A stretch of DNA of 64,000 nt from Rhodococcus sp. 4CII (GCF_014256275.1 NZ_JACCFE010000002.1:4320001-4384000); one strand, 5' to 3'. Positions 43,713-53,091 are shown, counted from the first letter of the stretch. The notes: generated by a model from the letters alone, not told the origin. Program-made: numbers and translations.

Positions 43713-44936
43713 ATGTTCGACGCAGTGATCTGTGAACCCGTCCGCACCCCCGTCGGGGGATTCGGCGGCATGTACCGCGACGTCCCCGTCACCGCCCTCG
43801 CGTCGACGGTGCTGAAGGGCCTGATCGAGCGGACGTCGCTCACGTCCGACGACATCGACGACGTCATCTTCGGTCAGGGCTACGCCAACGGCGAGGCGGC
43901 CGCTATCGGCCGGATCGCTGCGCTCGACGCCGGCCTCGACGTCACCGTGCCCGGCATCCAACTCGACCGCCGGTGCGGCTCGGGGCTGCAGGCCGTGATC
44001 TACGCGGCCATGCAGGTGCAGACCGGGATGAGCGATCTGGTGATCGCGGGCGGCGCCGAGTCGATGAGTCAGACCGAGTTCTACAGCACCGGAATGCGCT
44101 GGGGCGTCAAGGGTGCGTCGGTGGAGTTCCACGACCGGCTCGCCAAGCCGCGCACCAACTCCGGCGGCGTGAACTTCCCCGTCGAGGGCGGCATGATCGA
44201 GACCGCGGAGAACCTGCGCCGCGAATACTCCATCAGTCGTGAGGAGCAGGACGCGTACGCCGCCGAATCGCATGCGCGCGCAGTCCGGGCGCAGGACGCC
44301 GGACTGTTCGACGCCGAGACGATCCCGGTGACCGTGCCCGGCAAGCGTGGCAAGGATCCCGTCGTCCACACCACCGACGAGCACCCGCGCCGTGATGTCA
44401 CGGTCGAGTCGCTGGCGGCGCTGCGGCCCATCCGCTCCCGCGTCGACCCGGATGCCACCGTGACCGCGGGCAACGCGTGCGGACAGAACGATGCGGCCGC
44501 CGCCGCGATCGTCACCACCCCCGACAACGCGGAGCGACTCGGCCTGCGCCCGTTCGCCCGGCTCGTCAGCTGGGGGGTGGCGGGGGTGGAGCCGAATCGG
44601 ATGGGCATCGGCCCCGTCCCGGCCGTCGACAAGGCGCTGAGCCGGGCGAAGCTCACACTGAACGACATCGATCTTCTCGAGATCAACGAGGCGTTCGCCG
44701 CGCAGGTGCTGGCGTGTGCCCGGGAATGGAAGTTCGACGACACCGACATGCGGGACCGGTTCAACGTCAACGGTTCCGGAATCTCACTGGGACATCCGGT
44801 CGGCGCCACCGGTGGCCGCATCCTGGCCAATCTGCTTCGTGAACTGGACCGCCGCGCGGCCCGCTACGGCATCGAGACGATGTGCATCGGCGGCGGGCAG
44901 GGCATCGCGGCCGTGTTCGAGAACGTCAACATCTAG
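43713..44936 (+). CDS. Thiolase (acetyl-CoA C-acyltransferase)
   Basis: A 407-residue thiolase, beginning DAVICEPVRTPVGGFGGMYR. The nucleophilic Cys is in LDRRCGSGLQAV; the C-terminal His and Cys sites are NGSGISLGHPVGATGGR and CIGGGQGIAAVF. It cleaves a 3-oxoacyl-CoA or works in reverse. It begins four bases after the dehydrogenase stop. A second, related thiolase (45448) lies two genes on. Confidence 0.95.
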   Translation: MFDAVICEPVRTPVGGFGGMYRDVPVTALASTVLKGLIERTSLTSDDIDDVIFGQGYANGEAAAIGRIAALDAGLDVTVPGIQLDRRCGSGLQAVIYAAMQVQTGMSDLVIAGGAESMSQTEFYSTGMRWGVKGASVEFHDRLAKPRTNSGGVNFPVEGGMIETAENLRREYSISREEQDAYAAESHARAVRAQDAGLFDAETIPVTVPGKRGKDPVVHTTDEHPRRDVTVESLAALRPIRSRVDPDATVTAGNACGQNDAAAAAIVTTPDNAERLGLRPFARLVSWGVAGVEPNRMGIGPVPAVDKALSRAKLTLNDIDLLEINEAFAAQVLACAREWKFDDTDMRDRFNVNGSGISLGHPVGATGGRILANLLRELDRRAARYGIETMCIGGGQGIAAVFENVNI

Positions 44937-44980
44937 CCCTTCCCCTTTGCCCGGTACCGGGCCGACCCGAAGAGAGTGTC

Positions 44981-45433
44981 ATGCGCGTATTTCAGGGAAT
45001 CGACGACGTCGAATCCGCAGTCGGCGAACAGCTCGGGCACAGCGACTGGCTCGAGATCACCCAGGACCGGGTGAACGGGTTCGCCGACGCCACCGAAGAC
45101 CACCAGTGGATCCACGTCGATCCCGAGCGGGCCGCCGAGGGCCCGTTCGGCGCTCCCATCGCCCACGGCTACCTGACGCTGTCGTTGCTGCCGAAACTCG
45201 GCGCCGAACTCATGCGCATCGACGGCGTGAAGCTGGTGATCAACTACGGCCTCAACAAGGTTCGCTTCCCCCAGCCGGTGAAGGTCGGGGCGAAGGTGCG
45301 GGCCGGCGGCGAGATCGTGTCGTTCGAGCGCACCAAGCAGGGCGCGCAACTGGTCGTCAAATACACCATCGAGATCCAGGGTGAGGACAAGCCGGCGTGC
45401 GTCGCCGAGACCGTCCGCGTCCTGGTCTCCTGA
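44981..45433 (+). CDS. MaoC-family (R)-specific enoyl-CoA hydratase
   Basis: A 150-residue single hotdog-fold protein: VNGFADATEDHQWIHVDPER and the hydratase-2 motif with catalytic Asp and His, then FGAPIAHGYLTLSLLPKL. It adds water to enoyl-CoA. ATG at 44981. Lying between the two thiolases and downstream of an acyl-CoA dehydrogenase it supplies step two of a beta-oxidation-like route; the SDR at 39978 could supply step three. Confidence 0.94.
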   Translation: MRVFQGIDDVESAVGEQLGHSDWLEITQDRVNGFADATEDHQWIHVDPERAAEGPFGAPIAHGYLTLSLLPKLGAELMRIDGVKLVINYGLNKVRFPQPVKVGAKVRAGGEIVSFERTKQGAQLVVKYTIEIQGEDKPACVAETVRVLVS

Positions 45434-45447
45434 AAACGAGGAACAAC

Positions 45448-46644
45448 ATGCGTAGAGCAGCACTGGTCGCCCCCGTCCGCACGGCCGTCGGCCGATTCGG
45501 GGGCGGACTGCGCGACGTGCCCGCCGAGATCCTGGCGGCGACGGTCATCAAGGAGACCGTCGCGCGGTCGGGTATCGACCCTGAACTCATCGAGGACGTC
45601 GCGATGGGGCAGTCGTACGCCAACTCCGAGGCCCCGTGTATCGGACGGTGGGCGGCGCTCGAGGCGGGACTCCCGATCTCGGTTGCCGGACTGCAGACCG
45701 ACCGTCGCTGTGGCACCGGGCTTCAGGCCCTCGCGACGGCGTCGATGATGGTGCAGACCGGAGCAGCCGACGTCGTGCTCGCCGGTGGCGTCGAGTCGAT
45801 GAGCAACATCGAGCACTACACCACCGGAGCCCGGTGGGGCACCCGCGCCGGATCGCTCAACCTCTACGACCGTCTCGACCGCGGCCGTGAGCGCTCCCAG
45901 CCGGAATGGCGGTTCGGGAAGATCAGCGGCATGATCGAGACCGCGGAAAATGTCGCGTCGCGGTGCGGAATCAGCCGGGAAGAATCCGACGCCTTCGCCG
46001 CCGACAGTCACGCCAAGGCCCACGCGGCCTGGGAGGCAGGCAAGTTCGACGACGAGGTGATCGAGGTCAAGATCACCGATCGGAAGGGCAACGTCTCCGT
46101 CGTGTCGCGTGACGAGGGGATCCGCCCCGACACCACCGCGGAGTCGCTGGCGCGGCTGCGCAGTGTCGTCAAGGACGGAGTCGTCACGGCCGGTAACGCA
46201 TCCCAGCAGAACGATGCGGCGTCGTCGATGCTCGTGGTTGCCGAGGACAAGCTGGACGAACTCGGTCTCGAGCCGATGGGCTTCCTCACCGGGTGGGCCG
46301 CCGCCGGGTGCGAGCCGGGACTGATGGGCCTCGGACCTGTCGCGGCCGCGGCGAAGCTGTTCCGCCGGACCGGTGCGAGCTTCGACGACTTCACGCTGAT
46401 CGAGCTGAACGAGGCGTTCGCGTGCCAGGTGCTCGGGGTACTGAAGGAATGGGGTTTCGACGACCGGGACCGCTTGAACGTCAACGGTTCCGGCATCTCG
46501 CTCGGGCACCCGATCGGCGCCACGGGTGCGCGGATGACCACCACCGCGCTGCATGAACTGCGGCGGCGTGGCGGCGGCAAGGCGCTCGTCACGATGTGCA
46601 TCGGTGGCGGGCAGGGGATGGCCGCCGTCGTCGAAGGTGCCTAA
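45448..46644 (+). CDS. Thiolase (acetyl-CoA C-acyltransferase), second copy
   Basis: A 398-residue thiolase beginning RRAALVAPVRTAVGRFGGGL, with the reactive Cys in TDRRCGTGLQAL and the C-terminal NGSGISLGHPIGATGARM and CIGGGQGMAAVV. It clearly resembles the enzyme at 43713 and probably arose by an old duplication. ATG at 45448 with a GAGGAA site; it ends overlapping the convergent MFS gene by 4 bp. Two thiolases in one operon suggests two chain lengths or branched products. Confidence 0.95.
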   Translation: MRRAALVAPVRTAVGRFGGGLRDVPAEILAATVIKETVARSGIDPELIEDVAMGQSYANSEAPCIGRWAALEAGLPISVAGLQTDRRCGTGLQALATASMMVQTGAADVVLAGGVESMSNIEHYTTGARWGTRAGSLNLYDRLDRGRERSQPEWRFGKISGMIETAENVASRCGISREESDAFAADSHAKAHAAWEAGKFDDEVIEVKITDRKGNVSVVSRDEGIRPDTTAESLARLRSVVKDGVVTAGNASQQNDAASSMLVVAEDKLDELGLEPMGFLTGWAAAGCEPGLMGLGPVAAAAKLFRRTGASFDDFTLIELNEAFACQVLGVLKEWGFDDRDRLNVNGSGISLGHPIGATGARMTTTALHELRRRGGGKALVTMCIGGGQGMAAVVEGA

Positions 46645-48077
46645 CCTCGACTGACACTCGCGTCTGCCGGCTCCGACTTCGGCGCCGGCAGACGCGACTT
46701 CACGTAATTGACAAGCAATGCGGCGAAGACGATCGCGCATCCGATCGATCCGATGGCGAGTGCGTGCGCGATCCCGGTTTCGGTGGGAAGCAGGTCCGGT
46801 GCCAGGTTCGCAGCGAGCACCGCACCCGCGACGGCGCTGCCGAACGAGCCGCCGACGGTACGCAGCACCTGGTTGAAGCTCACGGCGCTGCCGAGTTCGG
46901 TGTCGGCGACGCTGCGTGCGATCAGGGCAGGCATCGCCGCGTACGTCATGCCCATCCCGGCGCCGAACCCCAGCATGCCGATCAGGATTTCCCACAGTGC
47001 GTGGTGGGCGACCCAGAGGAGCACGCTCGAGGCCGTCACGAGGCCCGCGCCGAGGAGCAGCAGCGTTCTCATGCGGATCCGGTGCGAGACCGCGCGGACG
47101 AGTCGGTTCGCGCCGAAGCTGGCGACCGACAGGGGAAGCATTACGAATCCGGCCCAGAACAGGGGCAATGCGATGCCGTAGCCGGTGGAGGCGGGCGCCT
47201 GGGCGATGAGGCTTCCGATCGAGAGTCCGATGTACATCGCGGCGCCGAGGCCGATCGCGGTGCTGTTCGCGACCAGCACGTCAGCGTTGCGCAATACCCG
47301 CAGGTTGATCAGCGGGTGTGGGGTGCGCAGTTCGACGAGCGTCCACGCCGTCAGCAGTATCGCGGCCCCGGCGAAGAACCCGACGGTCCACGGAGAGCCC
47401 CAGCCCCACCGCGAGCCCTCACTGACGGCGACGAGAAGTGACGCGAGTCCGGTGCCGACCAGCAGGGCGCCGGGCACGTCGAGCGTGTTGCGTGGCGCCT
47501 GCTCGTCGGGGCCCGCGGGAACGACACGCCAGACGACGAGGATGGTGGTGATCAGGAACAGTGCCGCGAACCAGAACGCGAAACGGAACCCGAGAAGGTC
47601 CGCGAGAATGCCGGTCAGGGGGTATCCGAGTCCGAGGCCCGTCGTCACCGTCACCGACAGGCTGGAGATGCCGAGCCGGGCCTGGTTCTCGGGGAGATAG
47701 CGGCGGGCCAGCGCGATCGTGACCGGAACGATTCCGTAGGTGAGTCCCTGCAGGGCGCGTCCGATGAGGAAGACGGTGAAGGTGGGGGCGGCGGCCGCGA
47801 CGATCGAGCCGACCAGGATCGTGGTCAGCGAGCACAGCAGCAGGCGCTTCTTGTGGGGGCCGTCGCTCAGCCGGCCCATGATCGGTGTCGCGACCGCACC
47901 GACAAGCAGATTGACGGTGAGCATCCACTGGCCGGTGCTCACCTCGACGTGCATGTCGTGGGAGATCGTGGGCACCAGCAGCATGCCGAGTGAACTGACG
48001 ATGGCGGTGGTCAGGGCAGCGTAGGCCAGGGCCGGCAGTAGCCGGGGGTGCGTGGTGGTCTCAGTCGACGGGCGCAT
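46641..48077 (-). CDS. MFS transporter, DHA2-type drug efflux
   Basis: A 478-residue transporter with about 14 hydrophobic helices: LTTAIVSSLGMLLVPTISHD, TGQWMLTVNLLVGAVATPIMG, GRLSDGPHKKRLLL (loop 2-3 motif A) and RALQGLTYGIVPVTIALARR. It would export toxic compounds with protons. It starts within the end of the MarR gene (17-bp overlap), so both are one operon under the MarR operator. Confidence 0.9.
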   Translation of the reverse strand: MRPSTETTTHPRLLPALAYAALTTAIVSSLGMLLVPTISHDMHVEVSTGQWMLTVNLLVGAVATPIMGRLSDGPHKKRLLLCSLTTILVGSIVAAAAPTFTVFLIGRALQGLTYGIVPVTIALARRYLPENQARLGISSLSVTVTTGLGLGYPLTGILADLLGFRFAFWFAALFLITTILVVWRVVPAGPDEQAPRNTLDVPGALLVGTGLASLLVAVSEGSRWGWGSPWTVGFFAGAAILLTAWTLVELRTPHPLINLRVLRNADVLVANSTAIGLGAAMYIGLSIGSLIAQAPASTGYGIALPLFWAGFVMLPLSVASFGANRLVRAVSHRIRMRTLLLLGAGLVTASSVLLWVAHHALWEILIGMLGFGAGMGMTYAAMPALIARSVADTELGSAVSFNQVLRTVGGSFGSAVAGAVLAANLAPDLLPTETGIAHALAIGSIGCAIVFAALLVNYVKSRLPAPKSEPADASVSRG

Positions 48078-48489
48078 CGTCCACCAGCTTGCGCAGAATC
48101 GGGACGACGGAGTCGAGGGTCTTCTTCTCCTCGGCGGTCAGCCGCTCCGCGATCGCCTGCTCCAGCCAATCCAGGCCCTTCGACCGTTCCTGCGCCAGCC
48201 TCTCCCGACCGGAGTCGGTGAGTTCGATCCAGATCCGACGTCGATCCTGCTCGTCGGGCGTCCGCACGACCAACCCGAGACCTTCCAGTTCGCGCACGGC
48301 CGTGGCGATCGCCTGGGGGCTGATCCGCTCGGCCGTCGCGAGTGTCGACGCGGACGTTTGTCCGTGCTTCGCCAGATACGCGAGCACGCCTATCTTGCCG
48401 ACGGAGATCGTCCTGCCCGCGGTGAACTGTCGCCAGATCGGGCGCAAAGCTTCCCGCAGGACCTGAGCGGTGGCCTGTTCGGTGATCAT
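48061..48489 (-). CDS. MarR-family transcriptional regulator
   Basis: A 142-residue winged-helix protein: TISVGKIGVLAYLAKHGQTS, ISPQAIATAVRELEGLGL as recognition region and the wing RTPDEQDRRRIWIELTDSG. ATG at 48489; the alternative TTG at 48504 adds five residues. A TACGCT -10 ends six bases before the ATG and a perfect palindrome fills the -10/-35 spacer (48507-48520), which fits a leaderless, autorepressed mRNA. It likely represses the following efflux pump. Confidence 0.9.
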   Translation of the reverse strand: MITEQATAQVLREALRPIWRQFTAGRTISVGKIGVLAYLAKHGQTSASTLATAERISPQAIATAVRELEGLGLVVRTPDEQDRRRIWIELTDSGRERLAQERSKGLDWLEQAIAERLTAEEKKTLDSVVPILRKLVDDAPVD

Positions 48490-48506
48490 GAGCAAAGCGT
48501 ACAACC

Positions 48507-48520
48507 AGATTGATCAATCT
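48507..48520. promoter_or_regulatory. MarR operator
   Basis: Perfect 14-bp palindrome AGATTGATCAATCT, 18 bp upstream of the MarR start and between its proposed -35 and -10 boxes. Confidence 0.6.
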
Positions 48521-48696
48521 AATTGACTAAATGGGGAGGCTCACACCGGTCACTGCCAGGATCGTCCGCACCGGCCTCCGTCGGCGATATCCTCGAGAGG
48601 ACGCCATCGCGAGGTGAGTCCACAGGAATGTGCGCTGGTCGTGCCGTCGGGACCAGCGCGATGGCCGATGAGCCGACGGGGTGAGTGGTCCGTCCG

Positions 48697-51600
48697 ATGG
48701 GTGAAGGTGATCCGCTCGACACGCAGCGGTATCCGCCGTCGCCGGCCGCGGAGTTGGCGGGCGCCGGGTTCGAGGATGCCGTGGAGATCGGTCGCGGCGG
48801 ATTCGGCGTCGTCTACCGCTGCACGCAGGCAGACCTGGACCGCACGGTCGCGGTGAAGGTGCTCACCGTCGACCTGGACGAGGAGAACCGGGCGAGGTTC
48901 TTCCGGGAACAGCGGGCGATGGGCCGGCTGACGGGGCATCCGAACATCGTAGGTGTGCTGCAGGTCGGTGCCACCGATTCCGGTCTTCCCTACATCGTGA
49001 TGCCGTTCCATCCGCAAGATTCCCTCGACTCGCTCATCCGCCGCGACGGTCCGCTGGCACTGGATCGGGTGCTGCGGGTGGGGGTGAAGTTGGCGGGTGC
49101 GGTGGAGTCGGCGCATCGGCTCGGGATTCTGCACCGCGACATCAAGCCGGCGAACATTCTGCTTACCGACTACGGCGAACCGGAGTTGGCGGATTTCGGT
49201 ATCGCGCACATCAGCGGTGGTTTCGAGACCGCAACCGGTGCGATCACCGGGTCGCCCGCCTACACCGCGCCGGAGGTGCTCGCCGGTGATCCGCCGAGCC
49301 CGGCCGCCGACGTCTACGGTCTGGGAGCGACGCTGTTCAGTGCGTTGACCGGACATGCGGCGTTCGAACGGCGCAGCGGGGAGCAGGTGGTGGCGCAGTT
49401 CCTGCGGATCGCCACGCAAGAGGTGCCCGACCTTCGTGAGCACGGGATCGACGACGACGTGTCCGCGGTGATCGCCCGCGCGATGTCCCGCGATCCCGGT
49501 GATCGTCCGGCCACCGCCGCCGACTTCGGGGAGGAACTGCGCAGGCTCCAACGCGACCATGGGATGCCGGTCGACGAGATGGCCCTGCGCGCGGAACCCG
49601 GCGCGCAGGGGGACGGGCAGCAGCCGTCGGTGCGCGGACGATTGTCGCCGCCGTCCGCCTCTGTGGGCGCGACGGGCAGCCTCCCTCTGGAGCTGACGAG
49701 TTTCGTCGGTCGCCGGCACGAGTTGACGGAGGCGAGGAATCTGCTGACCGGGTCCCGGCTGGTGACGTTGACCGGGATCGGTGGTGTCGGCAAGACGCGG
49801 TTGGCGATGCGGGTCGCGGCGGCGGTGCAGCGCGACTATGCCGACGGTGTGCGGCTGGTCGAGTTGGGGGAACTGCGCGACGGGTCGTCGCTGGTCGATG
49901 CGGTGGCGGCAGCGGTGGGGGTGCGGGATCAGTCGGCGCGGCCGCTGCGGGAGGTGCTGATCGAGTTCCTCGCCCCGCGGGAGGTGCTGCTAATTTTCGA
50001 CAACTGTGAACACCTGGTGGACGCGGCCGCCGAACTCGTGGGTCACGTCCTGCGGGTGTGCCCCCAGGTACGGGTTCTGGCGACCAGCCGCGAGCCCCTC
50101 GGCATCGGTGGGGAGGCGGTGCTACGGGTTCCGCCGTTGACCGTGCCGGATCCCGGCCGGCAGCCGTCTCTGCGGGGTTTGCCTACCTACGATGCGGTGA
50201 CCCTGTTCGCCGAGCGCGCCGCGGCCGCCGTTCCCGGATTCGCGCTGACCGAGGACAACGCGGCGGCGGTGGCGGGGATCTGCCATCGCCTCGACGGGTT
50301 GCCGTTGCCGATCGAGTTGGCGGCGGCCCGGTTGCGGGCGATGTCGGCCGAGCAGATTCTCGGGCGGTTGACCGATCGTTACGCCCTGCTGACCCGGGGC
50401 AGTCGGGGTGCGCCGTCGAGGCAGCAGACGTTGCGGTTGTCGGTCGACTGGAGTTTCGAGTTGTGCAGTGCCGGTGAGCAACTGGTGTGGGGGCGGGTGG
50501 CGGTGTTCGCCGGGAGCTTCGAACTCGATGCCGCCGAGCGGGTGTGCGGCGCGGGCCTGGATCCGGACGAGTTGCTGGACACGCTGACGTCGCTGGTGGA
50601 GAAGTCGATCCTGATCCGGGAGCAGCACGGGTCGGTGGTGCGGTTCCGGATGCTCGAGACGCTCCGCGACTACGGTTACGAGAAACTCGAGCAGACCGGT
50701 GAGGCTCTGTCGTTGCGTCGTCGGCATCGGGACTGGTACGAGGCGTTGGCGCTCGAATCGGAGGCGGAGTGGATCAGTGCCCGGCAGGTGGAGTGGATCA
50801 CCCGGCTGAAGCGGGAGCAACCGAATCTGCGGGAGGCGCTCGAGTTCAGTATCGACGATGATCCCGCCGCCGGGCTGCGTACCGCCGCCGCACTGTTTCT
50901 GTTCTGGAGCTCGCAGGGCCTGTACAACGAGGGGCGGCGCTGGCTCGGACAACTGGTCGCCCGGCAGAGCGGCGCACCCACCCTCGAGTGGGCCAAGGGT
51001 CTCTACGGTGCCAGCGTGATGGCGAACGTGCAGGGTGACCTGAACACGGGGACGGCACTCGTCGAGCAAGGGCGCGCGCTGGCAGCGAAGACCAGCGACC
51101 CCTCGGTACGGGCGTTCGTCTCCTTCGCCGACGGAATGCTCGGCCTCCTGGGCGGTGACCTCGTCCGTGCCCGCTCGCACCTGGAGACCGCGCTCGCAGA
51201 GTTCAGCCGACGGGGAGACCGCACGCTTGAAGTTGCCGCCCTGTACCCGCTCGGGACGGCCTACGGACTCAGCGGCTCGGCATCGCAGGCGATCGAATGC
51301 CACGAGCGGGTCCTCGCGATCACGGAGAAATTCGGCGAGAAGATGTATCGCTCGCACTCCCTGTGGGCCCTGGGAATTGCCGTCTGGCAGCAGGGCGATG
51401 CAGATCGTTCGGTGCAACTGCTCGAGGAGTCGCTGCAGCTGACCAGGCAGGTGCGCAGTCCCCGTGTCGTTTCGGCCTGCCTCGAAGCGCTCGCCTGGAT
51501 CAGTTTCGAACGACACGATGCACTCCGGGCCGCCGTTCTGATGGGGGCTGCGGACGGGCTGGCGCGAGCGATCGGCAGTTCCGCGGTGATTCACTCCAAT

Positions 51601-51963
51601 CTGATTGTCTACCAAAAAGAATACTTGGAGAAGGCGCGGAAGGACCTCGGCGACAAAGCGTTCGAGGCCGCCCGACGTGAAGGCGAGCAACTCGGCTTCG
51701 ACGCGGCCATCGCCTACGCGCTCCACGAGCAACAGTCCGGAACCCCCGCGCGTGACACCGGCGCGTCGACACGACTGACCAAGCGCGAACACGAAGTCGC
51801 CCACCTCATCGCCGAAGGCCTGACCAATCAGGCCATCGCCGACCGCCTCGTGATCTCACCGCGCACCGCGCAAGGGCACGTCGAGCACATCCTGGCCAAA
51901 CTGGGCTTCACCTCCCGGGCGCAGGTCGCCGCCTGGGTCGTGGAGCAGCGGGAACACGATTAG
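48697..51963 (+). CDS. Ser/Thr kinase - STAND ATPase - TPR - LuxR fusion regulator
   Basis: A 1088-residue protein. Order: Ser/Thr kinase (about 20-280; GRGGFGVVY, HRDIKPANILL, ADFGIAHI), a STAND/NB-ARC-like ATPase (about 330-620; P-loop GIGGVGKTR near 360, LLIFDNCEH, RLDGLPLPIELAAARL), TPR-like repeats, and a LuxR HTH at the end (AIADRLVISPRTAQGHVEHI). Kinase catalytic residues look intact. It is a one-polypeptide signal integrator, probably cytoplasmic. I chose the ATG at 48697; a GTG at 48685 would add four residues. The gene at the left edge of the window is a paralogue. Its targets are unknown. Confidence 0.92.
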   Translation: MGEGDPLDTQRYPPSPAAELAGAGFEDAVEIGRGGFGVVYRCTQADLDRTVAVKVLTVDLDEENRARFFREQRAMGRLTGHPNIVGVLQVGATDSGLPYIVMPFHPQDSLDSLIRRDGPLALDRVLRVGVKLAGAVESAHRLGILHRDIKPANILLTDYGEPELADFGIAHISGGFETATGAITGSPAYTAPEVLAGDPPSPAADVYGLGATLFSALTGHAAFERRSGEQVVAQFLRIATQEVPDLREHGIDDDVSAVIARAMSRDPGDRPATAADFGEELRRLQRDHGMPVDEMALRAEPGAQGDGQQPSVRGRLSPPSASVGATGSLPLELTSFVGRRHELTEARNLLTGSRLVTLTGIGGVGKTRLAMRVAAAVQRDYADGVRLVELGELRDGSSLVDAVAAAVGVRDQSARPLREVLIEFLAPREVLLIFDNCEHLVDAAAELVGHVLRVCPQVRVLATSREPLGIGGEAVLRVPPLTVPDPGRQPSLRGLPTYDAVTLFAERAAAAVPGFALTEDNAAAVAGICHRLDGLPLPIELAAARLRAMSAEQILGRLTDRYALLTRGSRGAPSRQQTLRLSVDWSFELCSAGEQLVWGRVAVFAGSFELDAAERVCGAGLDPDELLDTLTSLVEKSILIREQHGSVVRFRMLETLRDYGYEKLEQTGEALSLRRRHRDWYEALALESEAEWISARQVEWITRLKREQPNLREALEFSIDDDPAAGLRTAAALFLFWSSQGLYNEGRRWLGQLVARQSGAPTLEWAKGLYGASVMANVQGDLNTGTALVEQGRALAAKTSDPSVRAFVSFADGMLGLLGGDLVRARSHLETALAEFSRRGDRTLEVAALYPLGTAYGLSGSASQAIECHERVLAITEKFGEKMYRSHSLWALGIAVWQQGDADRSVQLLEESLQLTRQVRSPRVVSACLEALAWISFERHDALRAAVLMGAADGLARAIGSSAVIHSNLIVYQKEYLEKARKDLGDKAFEAARREGEQLGFDAAIAYALHEQQSGTPARDTGASTRLTKREHEVAHLIAEGLTNQAIADRLVISPRTAQGHVEHILAKLGFTSRAQVAAWVVEQREHD

Positions 51964-51986
51964 GCTCCCGGTTGCCCGCGGTGATC

Positions 51987-52800
51987 TCAGAGATGCTTCT
52001 TGTAGAAGGGGATCAGCTTGTCGAGGGCGATCTTGACGGGCTCGGGCTTGTCGTAGAGGTCGTAGTGGGAGAAGCCCTCGGCGACAACGAGTTCCTTGTC
52101 CTTGGATGCTGCGCGCCGGACGATTTCCAGGCCGTCGCGGTACGCCCCGAATGCGCCCGGCTTGTCACCGACCACGATGCACATCGGTTGAGTCAAGAGC
52201 ACCTCGGCGCGGTTGAAAGCATCCCAGCCGACGGCGGTGGCCTGATGAGAGAACAGCGAACGGTTGAGACCGTGCGGTTTCTGTCCGCGATCGGTGCGGT
52301 AGTACTCGGTCGCCTCGTAGACGTCGATCTCGGTGAGGCCCTTGTCCTTGGCGACTTCCGGAGAAGGCGGCAGCAGGTCGTCCACCCGCAGCTCGGCGCC
52401 ACGCGCTTCGGCGGTGCGTTGTGCCGCCATGGCTTCGAGGGCACCGATGGGGTCGTAGCCGGTGACAAGCTTCGTGCATCAGCCGACCGTAGTTCGCGCC
52501 CGTGACCGTGCCGAGGGCCTTGATTCGGCGCTCGGTCATCGTGGCGTTGACTGCGTAGCCGCCCGCGCCACAGATTCCGAGAACACCGATACGATCGTCA
52601 TCCACGTAGGGCAGCGTCACGAGGTAGTCGATGACGTAGCTGAAGTCCTGGACACGGAATGTCGGGTCCTCGATGAAGCGCGGCTCGCCGCCGCTGGAGC
52701 CCTGGAAGCTTGCGTCGAACGCGATGACGACGAACCCTTCCGCGGCGAGGGCGCTGCCGTAGACGTTGCCCGACGTGATCGGTTGTGCGGCATCAACGAC
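51987..52800 (-). pseudogene. Alpha/beta-hydrolase (dienelactone-hydrolase-like), frameshifted and truncated
   Basis: The downstream frame (52430 to 51987) gives ALEAMAAQRTAEARGAELRV through VVAEGFSHYDLYDKPEPVKI, the C-terminal half with the catalytic His region. The upstream half is in a different frame: AFDASFQGSSGGEPRFIEDP, then YVIDYLVTLPYVDDDRIGVL and GICGAGGYA (the nucleophile elbow, with Cys or Ser-like position). The two frames meet near 52470, where one extra base separates NYGRLMHEA from TGYDPIGALE. The N-terminal 60 or so residues are missing. Not functional as it stands. Confidence 0.75.
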
Positions 52801-53032
52801 CCGATGCCCCCGACGAACGCACCGACACAGACGAGGACCTGCTCTTCGAAGTCACGGAGGAAGTAGCCACCGATTGCCGCGACGATCATGGCGACCGCCA
52901 CACGCAGCAGCCGGGCAGGATCGCGGAGGGGTCGTCCCGGCGCCAGCCCACGCAGGCGGCGTGACCGACTGCCTCGAGGTGCATCACCCGCCGCGCATCC
53001 GTCGGGTGTTCCGGCCGTGCCGCGTCTGTCAT
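52780..53032 (-). other. Degraded membrane-protein-like fragment, unrecognised
   Basis: An ATG at 53032 opens MTDAARPEHPTDARRVMHLE; a second frame reads RLLRVAVAMIVAAIGGYFL, one hydrophobic helix, then EEQVLVCVGAFVGGIGSLMP before running into the broken hydrolase. The two frames do not join. I cannot name the parent gene. Confidence 0.25.
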
Positions 53033-53091
53033 GGGACGTTTCCGCACTGCGTTTCCTTCGGCACTGTGCTTCCTTCGGTGTGCCCGGGCGC

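Noticed and set aside
50122..51804. 560-codon antisense frame inside the kinase-LuxR gene
   Set aside because: Shadow of the TPR/LuxR region; no family features.
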